From: an uncultured Clostridia bacterium
Lineage (GTDB): Bacteria > Bacillota > Clostridia > TANB77 > CAG-508
Reading direction: 5' to 3'
Assembly (NCBI GenBank): GCA_947627705.1
Contig: CANQXL010000006.1
Span: forward strand, 1-32,531
Length of the DNA: 32,531 nt
Both the position numbers and the translations under genes were made by a program. Each line of letters starts with the position of its first letter. The first letter of the stretch is position 1. Positions 1-12,702 of the stretch are shown one piece after another. The notes under the pieces are model-generated. The model worked only from the letters and a program-made list of their open reading frames with translations, did no database searches and was not told the DNA's origin.

Positions 1-2
1 AT

Positions 3-116
3 GTTTGTCCATATAGTTTAACAACAAAAAAATATCCAATTGAGAAGGAAGACAGAACATTTGACAGAAGATTTAAATTCCAGTTACCTGATGGTACCGA
101 CTATCGTTTAATTTGA
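3..116 (+). CDS. C-terminal fragment of a protein entering the window (…CPYSLTTKKYPIEKEDRTFDRRFKFQLPDGTDYRLI*)
   Basis: Open frame from the window edge to TGA at 114-116; composition looks coding; no family recognised. Confidence 0.45.
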   Translation, partial: VCPYSLTTKKYPIEKEDRTFDRRFKFQLPDGTDYRLI

Positions 117-263
117 ATTTTCACCTATTCTTGAAAGCGAAGATATGGGTGACTAGCTGTACAAGAAGGGGGACCTAAAATGGTCCCTTTTCTCTATCTC
201 CTGTAAAATAAAGTATCTGCACTCCCCATCAAAAACTTTATGGTAATGTAAAATTGTAGAATA

Positions 264-1298
264 CTAATTTGGAAATTCAAAATCCAAATATACAAATTTA
301 TTCATATCAAATGATAAATTATTTTCAATCATATTTTTTACAATTTTACAACATTTTGACATTCTTTCTCCATTATATAATGGATCAATATATCTAATTT
401 TTGCTCCATGATGCACATAATATACATCTTTTGGCGTATCTTTTGATACTTGAACTCTTTTAGCCTTTCTCCACGTATTAAAAATTCCTTTATATTTAGA
501 AGATTCAATAATATTAATTACTTCGCTTTCTTTCATTTCATATAAATCTTTTTTTGATATTTTATTTTCTTCATTTAATTTTTTTAAAATATCAGCTATA
601 AGTTGCATAGAATATCTTGTTCTATCTTCACGGTATATAATAGATAATCTACTTGTAATTTTTACAAAATTTCTTGCTATTTTCTTAGTTTTAAAACCTA
701 ATTCAATTTCGTCTTCTTCATTTTTTTGAATTTCTATATCATTATAAATTTCTTTAATCATTTCAAAGTCTAATAATTTATAAGTAAATAATGCATTTGA
801 TAAAGAATATTCCAATCTATCAGCAGAAAGTTTTGGGGTATCATTATCAGCTATTGGATAAAGATGATAGTTGTCTACTTCTGTTATATCGATATTATCT
901 CTTTTTAAAAGAGTCATAATTTCTTTAGAACGTGCAATCATTTCTGTTGTCAAATCTTCTGTAGATTCCTGAGTCATATAATCACCATTAAGAAAATCAA
1001 TGCAATGTTTAAATGCAGGTGTTGCTATATCATGAAATAATCCTGACAAAGTTTGCTTTTTATCATGCGCAAAATGCCATATTATTAAAGCAACCGCAAC
1101 TGAATGGTCCAAACTTGAAAAGAAAAAATCACTTTCAAATAAATCAGAATAGATTGTGCCACAAGTAACACTAATATACTTTTGTGATAATAATTCTTTG
1201 GTATTTATGTATTCATTTAACCATTCTGGAAAATCTGGTTCTAAAATTTTAAAATATTCTTTTATTTCTTCACATACTTTATCATAATATTTATTCAT
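264..1298 (-). CDS. HD-domain phosphohydrolase-like protein
   Basis: 344-aa ORF; 'LDHSVAVALIIWH…SGLFHDIATPAF' matches HD-type metal-binding motifs. No in-frame CGG and no frameshift. Confidence 0.65.
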   Translation of the reverse strand: MNKYYDKVCEEIKEYFKILEPDFPEWLNEYINTKELLSQKYISVTCGTIYSDLFESDFFFSSLDHSVAVALIIWHFAHDKKQTLSGLFHDIATPAFKHCIDFLNGDYMTQESTEDLTTEMIARSKEIMTLLKRDNIDITEVDNYHLYPIADNDTPKLSADRLEYSLSNALFTYKLLDFEMIKEIYNDIEIQKNEEDEIELGFKTKKIARNFVKITSRLSIIYREDRTRYSMQLIADILKKLNEENKISKKDLYEMKESEVINIIESSKYKGIFNTWRKAKRVQVSKDTPKDVYYVHHGAKIRYIDPLYNGERMSKCCKIVKNMIENNLSFDMNKFVYLDFEFPN

Positions 1299-1438
1299 TT
1301 TTTGACTCCATACATTAATATTTTAACCTAAATTACCAAAATAAAATATTAGAATAATTATACTATATTTTATAGAAAAAAGATAGCTAAAAAACTTCAC
1401 TTTATAAATTTTGTTACTAAATAATGATACTATATTAA

Positions 1439-1471
1439 AGAATAGCTGAAATGATTTATTTCAGCTATTCT
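1439..1471 (-). terminator. Perfect hairpin, possible clpC terminator
   Basis: AGAATAGCTGAAAT…ATTTCAGCTATTCT inverted repeat with weak flanking T/A tracts. Confidence 0.5.
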
Positions 1472-1552
1472 AATTAAAAAAGTAACCAAATTTTAAAAAA
1501 ATGAATATTCTTAAAAATGAATGCAATAATACTACTTATAGGGGTGATTATC

Positions 1553-1678
1553 TTGACTAATATAAATTGCACAGCAAATTGTATATATGAAAAAGATGGA
1601 AAATGCGCTTATGAAAGCATTACAACTCAAACTGTCCACTTCCAAGAAAACTGCGCATATTTCTCACCTAAAAAATAA
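1553..1678 (+). CDS. Small Cys-rich protein (41 aa, LTNINCTANCIYEKDGKCAYESITTQTVHFQENCAYFSPKK)
   Basis: TTG start preceded by an AGGGGTGA-like RBS; spaced cysteines; stop directly abuts the inferred shifted stop of clpC. Confidence 0.55.
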   Translation: MTNINCTANCIYEKDGKCAYESITTQTVHFQENCAYFSPKK

Positions 1679-4130
1679 TTATTCAAATAAAATTTTTCCA
1701 TCCTTTTCTATCATACGTTTCTTTTCATTTTGTTTTAATCTTCCGATCTAAGATTGCATCTGTAACATTATCTTCTACAATTTTTTGTATAGAACGTCTT
1801 AAAGGTCTAGCCCCATAATTTTTATCGTCATTTTGATTTATTATATATTTTTTTACACTGTCGTCTATTGAAACAAATATATCTTGATTTTCCAATCTTT
1901 TCAAAATTCTATTTAACATTAATTCTACTATTTTTTCTAAATCTTTTTCCGCCAATTTATGGAATACAATTATTTCGTCAATACGATTAATAAATTCTGG
2001 TCTAAATTCCTTTTTTAATTCCTGCATTATATCTTTTTTAGTATTTTCGTAATCTATATTTGCATTTTCGTCATTTCCATTAGAAAATCCCAATTTCTTA
2101 CTATCTGTAATTAACTTTGCTCCAACATTTGATGTCATTATGATTACAGTATTTTTGAAACTTACAACTCTGCCTGTGTTGTCTGTTAACCTACTATCTT
2201 CCAAAATTTGAAGCAACATATTCATAACATCACTATGTGCTTTTTCTATTTCATCAAATAAAATTATAGAATATGGTTTTTGTCTTACTTTTTTTGTTAA
2301 AAATCCACCTTCTTCATACCCAACATATCCGTGGAGGTGAGCCTATTAACTTTGAAGTTGAATTCTGCTCCATATACTCTGACATATCAAGCCTTATCAC
2401 AGCATCTTCTGTGCCAAATAATACTTCTGCTAGTGCCTTACATGTTTCTGTTTTTCCAACTCCTGTTGGCCCTAAAAATAAGAATGAACCAATTGGACGG
2501 TTAGGATCTTTTATTCCTACCCTTCCCCTTCTTATACATTTAGCAACTGCGCTTATTGCTTGTTCTTGCCCAATTACTCGTTTATGAAGCTCGTTTTCTA
2601 AATTTTTAAGTTTTTCATTTTCGTCTTGTGTAATTTTTTTAACAGGAATGTTTGTCCATTTTGCAATTACTTCTGCAATATTATCTTCATTAATGATAGT
2701 CACAGCCTTTGCATTCTCGTCATTCCATTTTTCTTTTTCTTTATTTAACTTCTTTTGTAATTTTTCTTCTTTGTCACGTACAACAGCTGCCTGTTCAAAT
2801 TCTTGTGCTTGTATAAGTTCCGCTTTTTCTTGTTTTATTTTTTCTAAATTTTCTTCTAAAGTTTTTAGCTTTTCTGGCCTTGTATATTTTATCATTCTTG
2901 CATTTGATGCAGCTTCATCAATTATATCTATTGCCTTATCTGGCAAAAATCTGTCTGAAATATACTGTATAGAAAGATTAACTGCTGAATCAATTGCTTT
3001 ATCTGTTATACTAACGTTATGATGTGCTTCATATTTATCTCTTATACCCTTTAAAATTTCTATTGTTTCATTAGCACTTGGCTCTTCTATTGTTACTGGG
3101 CTGAATCTTCTCTCAAGCGCAGAATCTTTTTCAATATACTTTCTATATTCGTCAATTGTGGTCGCACCAATTAATTTTATTTCTCCCCTTGCAAGTATTG
3201 GTTTTAATATATTTGCTGCATCTATTGCTCCTTCTGCTGAGCCTGCACCAACTATTGTATGTATTTCGTCTATAAAAAGTATAACATCTTTTGCTTTTTT
3301 AACTTCGTTTAAACATTTTTTTATTCTATCTTCAAAATCTCCCCTATATTTTGCTCCTGCAACCATACTTGAAATATCTAAATTGACAACTCTTTTATTT
3401 TTTAACATCTGTGGTACTTCATTTAAAACAATTTTGCTTGCAAGTCCTTCAACTATTGCAGTTTTTCCAACACCTGGTTCTCCAATTAAGCACGGATTAT
3501 TTTTAGTTCTCCTTGTTAATATTTGTATAACTCTTTCTATTTCTTCTTTTCTTCCTATTATTGGATCTAATATCCCATTTTTAACATTTTCACATAGGTC
3601 TGTTCCATATTGATTTAAAGTTGGTGTTTGAGAAAAGCTATTTTCTTTTCCAGCACTGCTTTCCTTTTCTCTTATTTTATTTTCTTCAGATACATGCTCG
3701 TTAATTACTTTTAAAATATCTTCATATATTTCTTTTAAATTAACTCCAAGATTTATCATTATCCTAATTGCAATGCTGTCTCCTTCTTTCATAATTCCGG
3801 ATTAAAATATGTTCTGTTCCAATATAGTTTGAGCCTAATTTACTTGCCTCGTTTGACGAATTTTCCAGAACCTTTTTTGTTCTTGGAGTGTATCCGAAGA
3901 ATTTTCCTTGATTTAACTGCTGTACTTCCCATTACATTCTCAATTTGAGATAAAATATTCTCTGTATTAATATTTTGCTTTTCAAGTACTTTGCTTGCAA
4001 GCCCGATTTCTTCTTTTGCAAGTCCATAAAGAATATGCTCTGTCCCAATATAGCTGTGGCCGAGCTTCATTGTTATTTCGTTTGCATATTCTAGTGCTTT
4101 TCTTGCACTTTCTGTAAATTTATATGTCAT
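1679..4130 (-). CDS. clpC: ATP-dependent Clp protease ATP-binding subunit ClpC, four +1 frameshifts at CGG
   Basis: ORFs 3840-4130, 2314-3792 and 1725-2225 join by skipping C at CGG (plus-strand CCG at 3894-3896, 3797-3799, 2329-2331) giving '[42 protein letters not shown]' and '[27 protein letters not shown]'. A fourth site at 1743-1745 gives the C-terminus '…[26 protein letters not shown]'. Distances between sites are multiples of 3 under the +1 rule. Confidence 0.93.
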
Positions 4131-4210
4131 ATTACATCTCTTTCCTTTTTCTTGATATTATATCAAAAAATATAGCAATTTCAAGCCTTTCGACAAAATT
4201 TCTTATTTTT

Positions 4211-4318
4211 TTGTTATGTTTTCTAATTTATTTGCTATATCTTTCTGCTGTTCAAGTGTAATCCATGCAAAATATGAAGATATGAATTCACCGTATTTTG
4301 TTGTATCTTCTTCCATTA
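4211..4318 (-). CDS. Possible small protein (MEEDTTKYGEFISSYFAWITLEQQKDIANKLENITKK)
   Basis: Short ORF with ATG and a GAAGG-type RBS just upstream; length alone is weak evidence. Confidence 0.3.
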
Positions 4319-4416
4319 TATCACCTTCTTAAATAAAATTTAATTAATTGATCAAAACCTAATTTATACTATATTTTATCCTATACTTTATACTATAAAT
4401 TAATATTGCAAATTAA

Positions 4417-4457
4417 AAAGTTTCTAAAATTATTTTTCACTAATCTTAGAAACTTTA
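4417..4457 (-). terminator. Rho-independent terminator downstream of smc
   Basis: AAAGTTTCTAA…TTAGAAACTTT inverted repeat followed by a T-tract on the minus strand. Confidence 0.6.
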
Positions 4458-4469
4458 TACTTATTATAT

Positions 4470-7400
4470 TTATTTTAATTTCATTGATAAAAGTTTGCTT
4501 ATTCCGCTCTCTTCCATAGTTATTCCATATACTGAACTTCCAGCTTCCATTGTTCCTTTTCTATGTGTTATTACCAAAAATTGTGTGTTGTTTGAAAATT
4601 TTTTTAGGTAATCTGCAAATCTAAATACGTTTACATCGTCAAGAGCCGCTTCGATTTCGTCTAGGACGCAGAATGGCGATGGATTTATCTTAAGCATCGC
4701 AAAAAGCAATGCAATTGCAGTAAATGCTCTTTCTCCACCTGACAAAAGTGTCATATTCTGAAGTTTCTTTCCGTGGTGGTTGCACAACAATTTCTATTCC
4801 ACATTCTAGGACATTATTTTCGTCTTCCAAAATTAAGGTTGCCTTTCCACCACCAAATAATTCTTTAAATACTTCTCCAAAATTTTTGTTTATTATATCA
4901 AATTGTTTTGTGAATTGCTCTTTCATGATTTTTAGCATTTCTTGTATTACTTCTTTTAGTTTCGACATCGTGTTTTCTATATCAAGTCTTTGCTCACACA
5001 TAAAGTCATATCGCTTAGATTGCTCCTTATATTCTTCTATTGAATCAATATTTATGCTACCTAAATCTGAAATTTTATTTCTTAATTCGTTTACTTTTTT
5101 ATTCGCAACAGCTATATTTTCTGGCTTTTTGTATCCTTCACTATTATTTGGTGTAATTTCGTACTCTTCCCAAAGTTTATTTGTGTCCTTTTCTATATCT
5201 TCTTTTACTTTATCTTTTTTTACTCCAATTTTTATTATTTCTTCTTTAAGCCTATCTAAAATTTGCATTTTAGCTGAAACTTCTTCTTCTGTATTTTCAA
5301 GTTTTTTGTTCTTTTCTGTTCTATCTTCTTTTAATTTAATTATTGTCTCATCACTATTTGTCATTTTTTCTTCTAATTCAACAATCGAATTTTTGTATTC
5401 TTCTATTTTTACTTTCAATGTTTCATTTTCTTCTACTATATTTTTCATAGCATTTTGTTTATTTATTATGCTGTTTTTGTTATTTTCTATATCAGTTTCT
5501 ATTCTTTGAGTCATTTCGTCAATTGAAAGTTCGCTTTCGTTGAATGAAGATACAGATATTTTTAAGTTTGTTACATCTAAATTTAAATTATCTATATATT
5601 TTTGATTATCTAAATTAGATTTTGCAAATTCGTCTATTTCTACTTTTAGTTTGTCCATTATTTCTGAATTTTTACTAATTATTTCATTTAGTTCATTTTT
5701 CTTAAGTACATTTTCTTCTTTTTGCTTTTCTATTTCTGTTATTTCTTCTTTTGATTTGTCTATTCTTTCTCTTAATTTTTGTAAATTTTCTTCAACTGAT
5801 GTTAGTTTTTGTTTATCTGTTGCATAAGTAACTTGAATATCCTGCAAAGTATTTCTTAAAGCTTCTAACTCTTCGTCATAATTTCCAGAATTTTCTTCAT
5901 ATTTTTCTTTTTCTAGATTCAATGTTTTTAATTTTTCATTTAAAGTTTTAAGTTCTTCTTCTAAGTCCTTAATCTGTCCTTTTCTTCCTAAAATATTTAC
6001 TGTTTTTTGCATATATGATCCACCAGAAATTGCTCCAGATGGATTTATTGTATCGCCCTTTAAAGTTACAATTTTGAATGAATATCCATTTTGTTTAGCA
6101 AGTTCTATTGCATCATCCATATCTTCTACAATAACTGTTCTTCCTAAAAGGCTGTTTACAATTTGTTCATATTTTTTATCTACTTTTACTATATCTGAAG
6201 CAAGGACAACATTTCCCTTTAAATTTTTCTTGCTATATTTATCTAATTTTTTACCTTTTACAGATGTTATTGGTAAGAAGGATGCTCTACCTAAATTATT
6301 TTTTCTTAAGTATTCGATTAATCTTTTAGCATCATGTTCAGTTTCTGTTACAAGGTTTTGTAACACGTTTCCAAGGGTCATTTCTACTGCAACTTGATAT
6401 TTGTTGTCTACTGAAATTAAATCGCTAAGAACGCCTTCTAATCCCTTTCCAAGGGTAATATCTTTGTCGCACGCAAGTAAAAGAGATTTAACTGTTTTCG
6501 AAAATCCCTCTTTTTCTCTTTCTGTTTCTTGTAAAAATTTAAGTCTTGACTCTTTTAATCTATAATCCGTTTGAATATTGTTTATATCTATGCTATATTT
6601 TTTCACAAGTTTTTCTTCTTCTTCTTTTTTTGATAACACATCTTCTATTTGTTTTTTTACTTTATTTTGCTTTTCGTCAATTTCATAAAAAACTTTTGCT
6701 ATATCTTGCTTTGTTAAATTTGTACTATCAAATTCTGAGATTGAAACTTGAACTTCGTATTTTAAAGTTTTTAATCTTTTATCTATATTTTCATTTGTTG
6801 TGTCTAATACACTTATCTCATTTAATTTTTCATACTTTTCGTCGGTAAAACTTTCAATTTGAGCCTTTTTTCCTTCTATCTCCTTTTCTTTTTCTGTCAA
6901 ATTACCTGTAAGTTTTGCAAGTTCTTCTTCCTTTTCCTTTAGTTCATTTTCAAATTTTTCTTTATTTGCAAATAATCTTTCCTTCTTCTCGATTTTTTGA
7001 TTTTTCTCTTCTTCAAGCTCTGTGTTTCTTGTGTTTAACTCTTCTATTTCCTTTTCATATCTTGTATAATTTTCTTTATTATTTACAATTCTCTCATTTG
7101 AGACAGTAATATTAGAGTTTAATTTTTCTTTTTCCTGAATATTTTGAGAACCAGAATTTTGTATTTCTTCTATCTCTTTTGTAACATTATCTATTTCTTG
7201 CTTTAAAGATTGCTTTAGTTCGTTAAGTTTATCAAAAGCCTTCGTTTCGTCTTCGTTTTGATCTATCAAAATTTTCTCGTCAGATATTATTTTTTCTAGA
7301 TTCTCTTTATATGTAGAAATATTATGCAAAAATAGCCCTACTTCAATTTGTTTTAATTCGTCTCTTAAGCTTAAAAATTCTTTTGCCTTTTCTGCTTGCG

Positions 7401-8032
7401 TTTTCAATGGACCTAAATTTTGTTCTATCTCTGATAATATATCATTTATTCTAAGTAAATTAAGTTTTGTCCTTTCTAGCTTTTTTTCTGCATCTATTTT
7501 TCTAGTTTTATATTTCACAATTCCTGCTGCCTCTTCAAAAATATTTCTTCTATCTTCCGATTTATTACTTAAAATCTCGTCAATCCTGCCTTGCCCTATT
7601 ATTGAATATCCGGTCTTTTCCAATTCCTGTATCCATAAATAGCTCAATAATATCTTTTAGCCTGCATGGTGTTTTGTTAATATAATACTCAGATTCTCCA
7701 CTTCTAAACAGTTTTCTTGTAACTGTAACTTCGCTATATTCTATAGGAAGTTTTGAATCCTGATTATCAAACACAAGTGAAACCTCTGCAAATCCAAGTG
7801 ATTTTCTATTTTGCGTTCCTGCAAATATAACATCTTCAGATTTTGCACCTCTTAGAGATTTCATACTTTGCTCTCCAAGCACCCATCTAATTGCATCAGA
7901 TATGTTACTTTTTCCTGAACCATTTGGGCCTATTACTGTTGTGATTCCTGGCATAAATTCTAGTATTGTTTTATCTGCAAATGATTTAAATCCATGCATT
8001 TCTAACCTTTTAAGATACATTTTTTCCTCCAA
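4470..8032 (-). CDS. smc: Chromosome segregation protein SMC, two +1 frameshifts at CGG
   Basis: N-terminal Walker A '[21 protein letters not shown]', hinge, C-terminal '[38 protein letters not shown]'. CGG sites (CCG at 7610-7612, 4771-4773) restore '[19 protein letters not shown]' and '[19 protein letters not shown]'. Confidence 0.95.
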
Positions 8033-8191
8033 TTATTGTTTAACTAAAATGGATTATATCACAACAAAAAATTTATCGCAATAACTTTCACTAGGTTCTG
8101 TTTGGTCTCATTTTTTATGTTTACTTAATTCAATAACCAACATTATTTTACCACATAAAGTTACCTACACTAATTTTATCAGATAACAATA

Positions 8192-9495
8192 CTATATCAA
8201 AAAAACTGCATATAACGGAATTGATTTTATATTATTTTCATATTCAAAATTCTTTGTTGATACTCTAATTGCATATTTTGAAGCATATCTACTCATGTAT
8301 ACTTTTAAACTCTTACTTCCAATATTATTATTTGCCTTAACTTCTAGTGGAATTATTCCATCATCATTATATAAAATAAAATCTATCTCTGCTTTATTTC
8401 CAGATTCCCAATAAATAAGATTATTTCCATTTGACAATAACTGCGTTGCAACATAATTTTCTGCAATAATTCCTTTGTATTGTAAAAGATTATCTAGTAT
8501 TATATCATTATATTTTACTTGTAATAAACAAAGTAAAATCCCAATATCACTCAAATATAGCTTAAAATGATCTTCATTAACAAATCCGTAATGGTGGAAT
8601 TTCTACTTTATTTAATAATACACATTTACTAACCATCGTACTTGAAATTAACCAGTCAAGGGCCGTTTCATAATCTCTTTTTCTAGAATTAGATGTTATC
8701 TTTCCATATTGAAATTTATTACTTAAATTGCCAAGTTGTGAAGGTATTGATTTATATATGCTTTCTATTTTCATTGATTCTGCCTTGTTCTGTACGTATT
8801 TATTCATATCATTTAAATATGATTTAACAATATCTTCTATAATGCTTCTATCAAATTTTAAAATATCTCCATTATGACTTACAATATTCTTTACCGCTTC
8901 TGGCATACCACCAACGCATAAATATAATCTATATAAATTTAATAATTTTTCATGTAATACATTATCCATTGGTGTGCAATTATCATAGCATTTTCTGATT
9001 TCATTGATTAATTCTTTATCATTATTTGCCATTAAAAATTCTTCAAAATCCATTGGAAACATATTTAACATTTTTACTTTACCGAACTGGAAATGATGAT
9101 TTAAGTCTTCTTAATTTTACTCCTAAAAGACTGCCTGCACATATTATTTTATACTGCTCGTCTGATTCACTAAAATATTTTAGAGAACTTATAAGTTCTT
9201 CACTTTCTTGTATTTCATCAAAAAATATAATTGTGTTTTTTATATCAATATCTACATCTAAATAAATTTTCATTCTATTATATTTTTCTAAAGTATTAAT
9301 TTCTTGTTTAAATATCTTTACTATCTCTGGATGGTCGAGCAAATTAATATATATGCTTTTTTTTAATTCTTGCTTGCAAAATTCTTTTATTATATATGTT
9401 TTTCCTATTTGTCTTGCTCCAATAATCATTAATGGCTTTTTCATATCTGTATTTTTCCAGTTTAAAAGTTCTTTATATATTTTTCTTTCCATCAC
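8192..9495 (-). CDS. AAA/DUF4143-type ATPase, two +1 frameshifts at CGG
   Basis: Walker A 'IIGARQIGKTYIIKEF'; three ORFs join at CCG 9082-9084 ('SSFPVGKVKMLNMFPMDFEEFL') and 8586-8588 ('IPPLGFVNEDHFKLYLSDIGILLCL'). Confidence 0.88.
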
Positions 9496-9563
9496 AAATC
9501 TCCTTATTCTCTTACGTTTCCTAATTTAGGAATATTACTTATTTATTAATTTGTCAAGATTTT

Positions 9564-9690
9564 TTCACGTTTTTGATACATCTTTTTGACAAAATCTTCA
9601 CGTTTTTGGCACATGATTTTAATAAAAATTACACGTTTTTAATATATCATTTTAAATAAATCTTCACGTTTTTGATATTAAAATTTAATA
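9564..9690. repeat. Tandem direct repeat, about 4 units of 33 bp (TTCACGTTTTTGATA…)
   Basis: CACG cores at 9566, 9599, 9632 and 9665, exactly 33 bp apart, with related flanks. Confidence 0.75.
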
Positions 9691-9781
9691 TAATTTGAAA
9701 TTAATTACAAAAATTAAAAGATACCGAAAGCTTTTTAATTACCTTCCAGTATCTTACTTTATCTTATTTTTCGACTTTACT

Positions 9782-11747
9782 TTATTTTTCGTCAATTGGG
9801 CCAAATAGTTCGTCAAACTTTTCTTCTAGTTCTTTTTGTAAATCTATTTCAGACTCTTGTTTTTCATTATTCGATTCTTCTTTTTTTGGTTCTTGTTTTA
9901 TTTCTTCTTGTGGAAGCACAGGAGCATCTTCTTTATTTGCTTCTTCTTCAAATAAGTCGTCTAAACTTGCTATTTTTAAATCCTGCTCTTCTCCGCCACC
10001 AGTCTTTTTAGTATATGGATTATATGGATTGTATTTTCTCCATTCTCCCCTATCTAAATCCCTTTCTGCATTATGGCTTAATGTAAATTCTGCAAGTTTC
10101 TTTGCTTCTGGCTTTAAGAAATAATAATATTTTTTTGCCTTTATAGGTCTAATTCCCTTTTCAAATATTATACAATAATCATTATCAAATCTTCTAAGTT
10201 CGTCTGGTGTTAGAAGTGCCCTTGCATTTATTTGATCTGATACACTCTTACCTTGCATCCAGTTTTGCCTATCTTTATTAACAGATATACTCTCTCTTTC
10301 AACAGTTTTTTCTCCCAATGCCTTTGAGAAATACTCTACTGTTTTTTGTGAGTTACTTCCTAAAAATACATGGGTGTCACAGTTACCAATTATTGTTTCA
10401 TATGATTTCTCATAAACTGCTTCTAGCTGATCTAAGTTCTGAAGTATAACGCTAAATTGTATTGCTCTACTTCTACTTGTTGATATTTTTTTATCAAAGT
10501 CTGGTACTTGACCAATATTTGCAAACTCGTCTAGTATAAAAAACGTTGGCATTGGTAATCTACCACCACTTAAATCTGCGAAATCATATAACTGTTGAAT
10601 CATTTGCGCAAAGAATATTGTAAGTAAGAAGTCATATGCTGTATGAGTATCTGAAGATATAACATATACAGCTGTTTTTTTCCTTCCAATTTCTTCAAAA
10701 TCTATAGTATCTGTTGATGTTATTTCTGCAATTTCTCTAGAATCAAATTTTCCAAGTTTTGATTGTAATGTACTTAATATAGAACCATATGTCTTTTCTG
10801 GCGCAATTTCAATTGATTTGTAATACATTCTTGCTGGATGATCATATGGCAATTGTTCCATAAGTTCTGTAAGCAAATTGTTTCCACCTTTTGAATTTGC
10901 AGCCCTAACAAGTTCCGCACAACTTGCTAAGTTTTGTTCTTCTTCTGGTCTTGTAGCAATTAAATAATATATAAGAGATTTTAATAATATTTCTGCCATG
11001 TCGTCCCAATATGGATCTGCTGTACTTCCTTCTGTTTTTTGACCTTTTACTATTGTGTTTGCAATAACGTCTACGTCTAGTTCTGACGAAATATGCATAA
11101 GTGGATTGTATCCATCACTGTTTTGTGGTCTTACTAAGTTTAATACTTTAATATCATATCCATTTCTTTGTAAAAAGCCTGCTGTCTTATCATATAGTTC
11201 ACCTTTAGGGTCTGTAAATACATATGATCCAAGCATTTGATAAGCATTTGGAATTGAGTATGATGCAGATTTACCAGATCCTGAACCGTCCAACTACTAA
11301 AACATTTACGTTTCCTCTTTTATCAACTGGTAAATAATTGTTTTCTGCAAGTATTAATCCTTTATTCCTACTTAATATTTTATATTGCTCACCTTTACTT
11401 GCCCAATCACTTGAGCCTTGCTCTATGTCTGAGTATTCGTTCTTTGGTGCTGTTTTAACAAATCCTACAAACATAAATACTGCATATGCTAAAGAAAACT
11501 TCCAAAGTAAACTTAAAAATTCTGTAAAATATGTACCTACACTTCCAATTACCGTTCCAAATTGTGTATATGCAGATACAAACGAATCTATAAATTCTCC
11601 GAAATCAAATTGTCCGTTTATTGTAGCTAAATTTTGCGCATATGCAATTGGCATAACAATAACTATGGTCATAAATAACCATAGCATTGCAAATATTATG
11701 AATCTATTTTTATTCCTTCTAATTGTTCCTTCTATTTTATAGTGCAA
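9782..11747 (-). CDS. VirD4/TraG-like type IV coupling protein, one +1 frameshift at CGG
   Basis: ORFs 11271-11747 and 9782-11293 join at CCG 11286-11288, restoring Walker A 'VLVVGGSGSGKSASYSIPN'; 'FILDEFANIGQVPDF' motif downstream. Confidence 0.92.
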
Positions 11748-11779
11748 TTTAACTTCACCACTCTTTTGTTAAATCTTTA

Positions 11780-12061
11780 TTATCTTTCTTCTTGTCTAGA
11801 ATCTGTAAGAACTTTTCCGTCTGTAGTTCTTCTTGCTACTATTTTGCCATTTTCTTTTTCTACTGTATTTGAAACTGCTTTCATAACCATATCACCGTTT
11901 GTATCTTTTTCAAATCCTAATTGGTTTAAAAAGCTCTCACTTGTTCTGTTATCTCCACTTTCTCCAATTATGTGGGATTTTTCATTTTCTGTTGAAATGT
12001 TTCTCCAATAAAATCCCCAATCTCTGCTTGATGCAGGTTTGCTTATTCTTTTTTCTGCCAT
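11780..12061 (-). CDS. Hypothetical protein in a conjugation-type cluster
   Basis: 93-aa ORF directly upstream of the TraG-like gene; no frameshift. Confidence 0.6.
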   Translation of the reverse strand: MAEKRISKPASSRDWGFYWRNISTENEKSHIIGESGDNRTSESFLNQLGFEKDTNGDMVMKAVSNTVEKENGKIVARRTTDGKVLTDSRQEER

Positions 12062-12074
12062 TTTTAACTTCCTC

Positions 12075-12648
12075 CTAATTTTCTCTTATCTCAAATGCGA
12101 AATAAGATTTATATGGTTTTAATTTACACTTACCTTTCACTTCATTAGTTTTTTCGTCAAAATATAAAACTGGTTTAACTTCTTCACCTGTTTCTGGATC
12201 TATAATAGATATAGGTCTCTTTAAACTTGGTGTATATTTAAATTCTTTATACTCTCCAGATTTTTCTGAATATAAAGTATCAAACTTAAATGGTAATGGT
12301 TTTTTAGTTATCCTAACTTCGTCTCCAAGTAACATTCCCATATTTATAACAACTCTTTCTTGTCCAAATGAAAGAATTATGAGTTGGTTACCGCTCTGGA
12401 GATGGCTCGTCCACAAAGTATGTTTTTCTAGTTGCATCCCCTCTAAGTTCTGTTGTAAAATCTAATCTTTCAACTGTATATTTTGGATATTCTTTTAAAT
12501 ATTCTTTTTCAGTTTCATTTACTTGATATATTACTGTATTTATTCCTTTTGGGTCAGTGATGCTAAAATGTTTACCTTGTGTTATATCCATTTTTACACC
12601 TCTTTCTAAATTATGCTTAGTTTCTTCATTTGTAAACTCACTAAACAT
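12075..12648 (-). CDS. Hypothetical protein, one +1 frameshift at CGG
   Basis: ORFs 12388-12648 and 12075-12437 join at CCG 12391-12393 ('DEPSPEGNQLIILSFGQERVVINMG'). Confidence 0.7.
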
Positions 12649-12702
12649 AATTATACATTATTTTTGCTCTTTTGTCAACTTTATTTGGAAATATTGCCAT
12701 TT

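Noticed and set aside
3905-3920. Possible AGG-type +1 shift in clpC (TCA-AGG-AAA, if forced to read KSGKFFGY)
   Set aside because: Reading AGG as normal Arg (VKSRKIL) and shifting only at the CGG 9 nt downstream gives [13 protein letters not shown]; distances also fit. AGG elsewhere behaves as Arg.
9564-9690. CRISPR array
   Set aside because: Period is 33 bp including repeat and spacer-like part, units are diverged throughout, and no cas genes are present.
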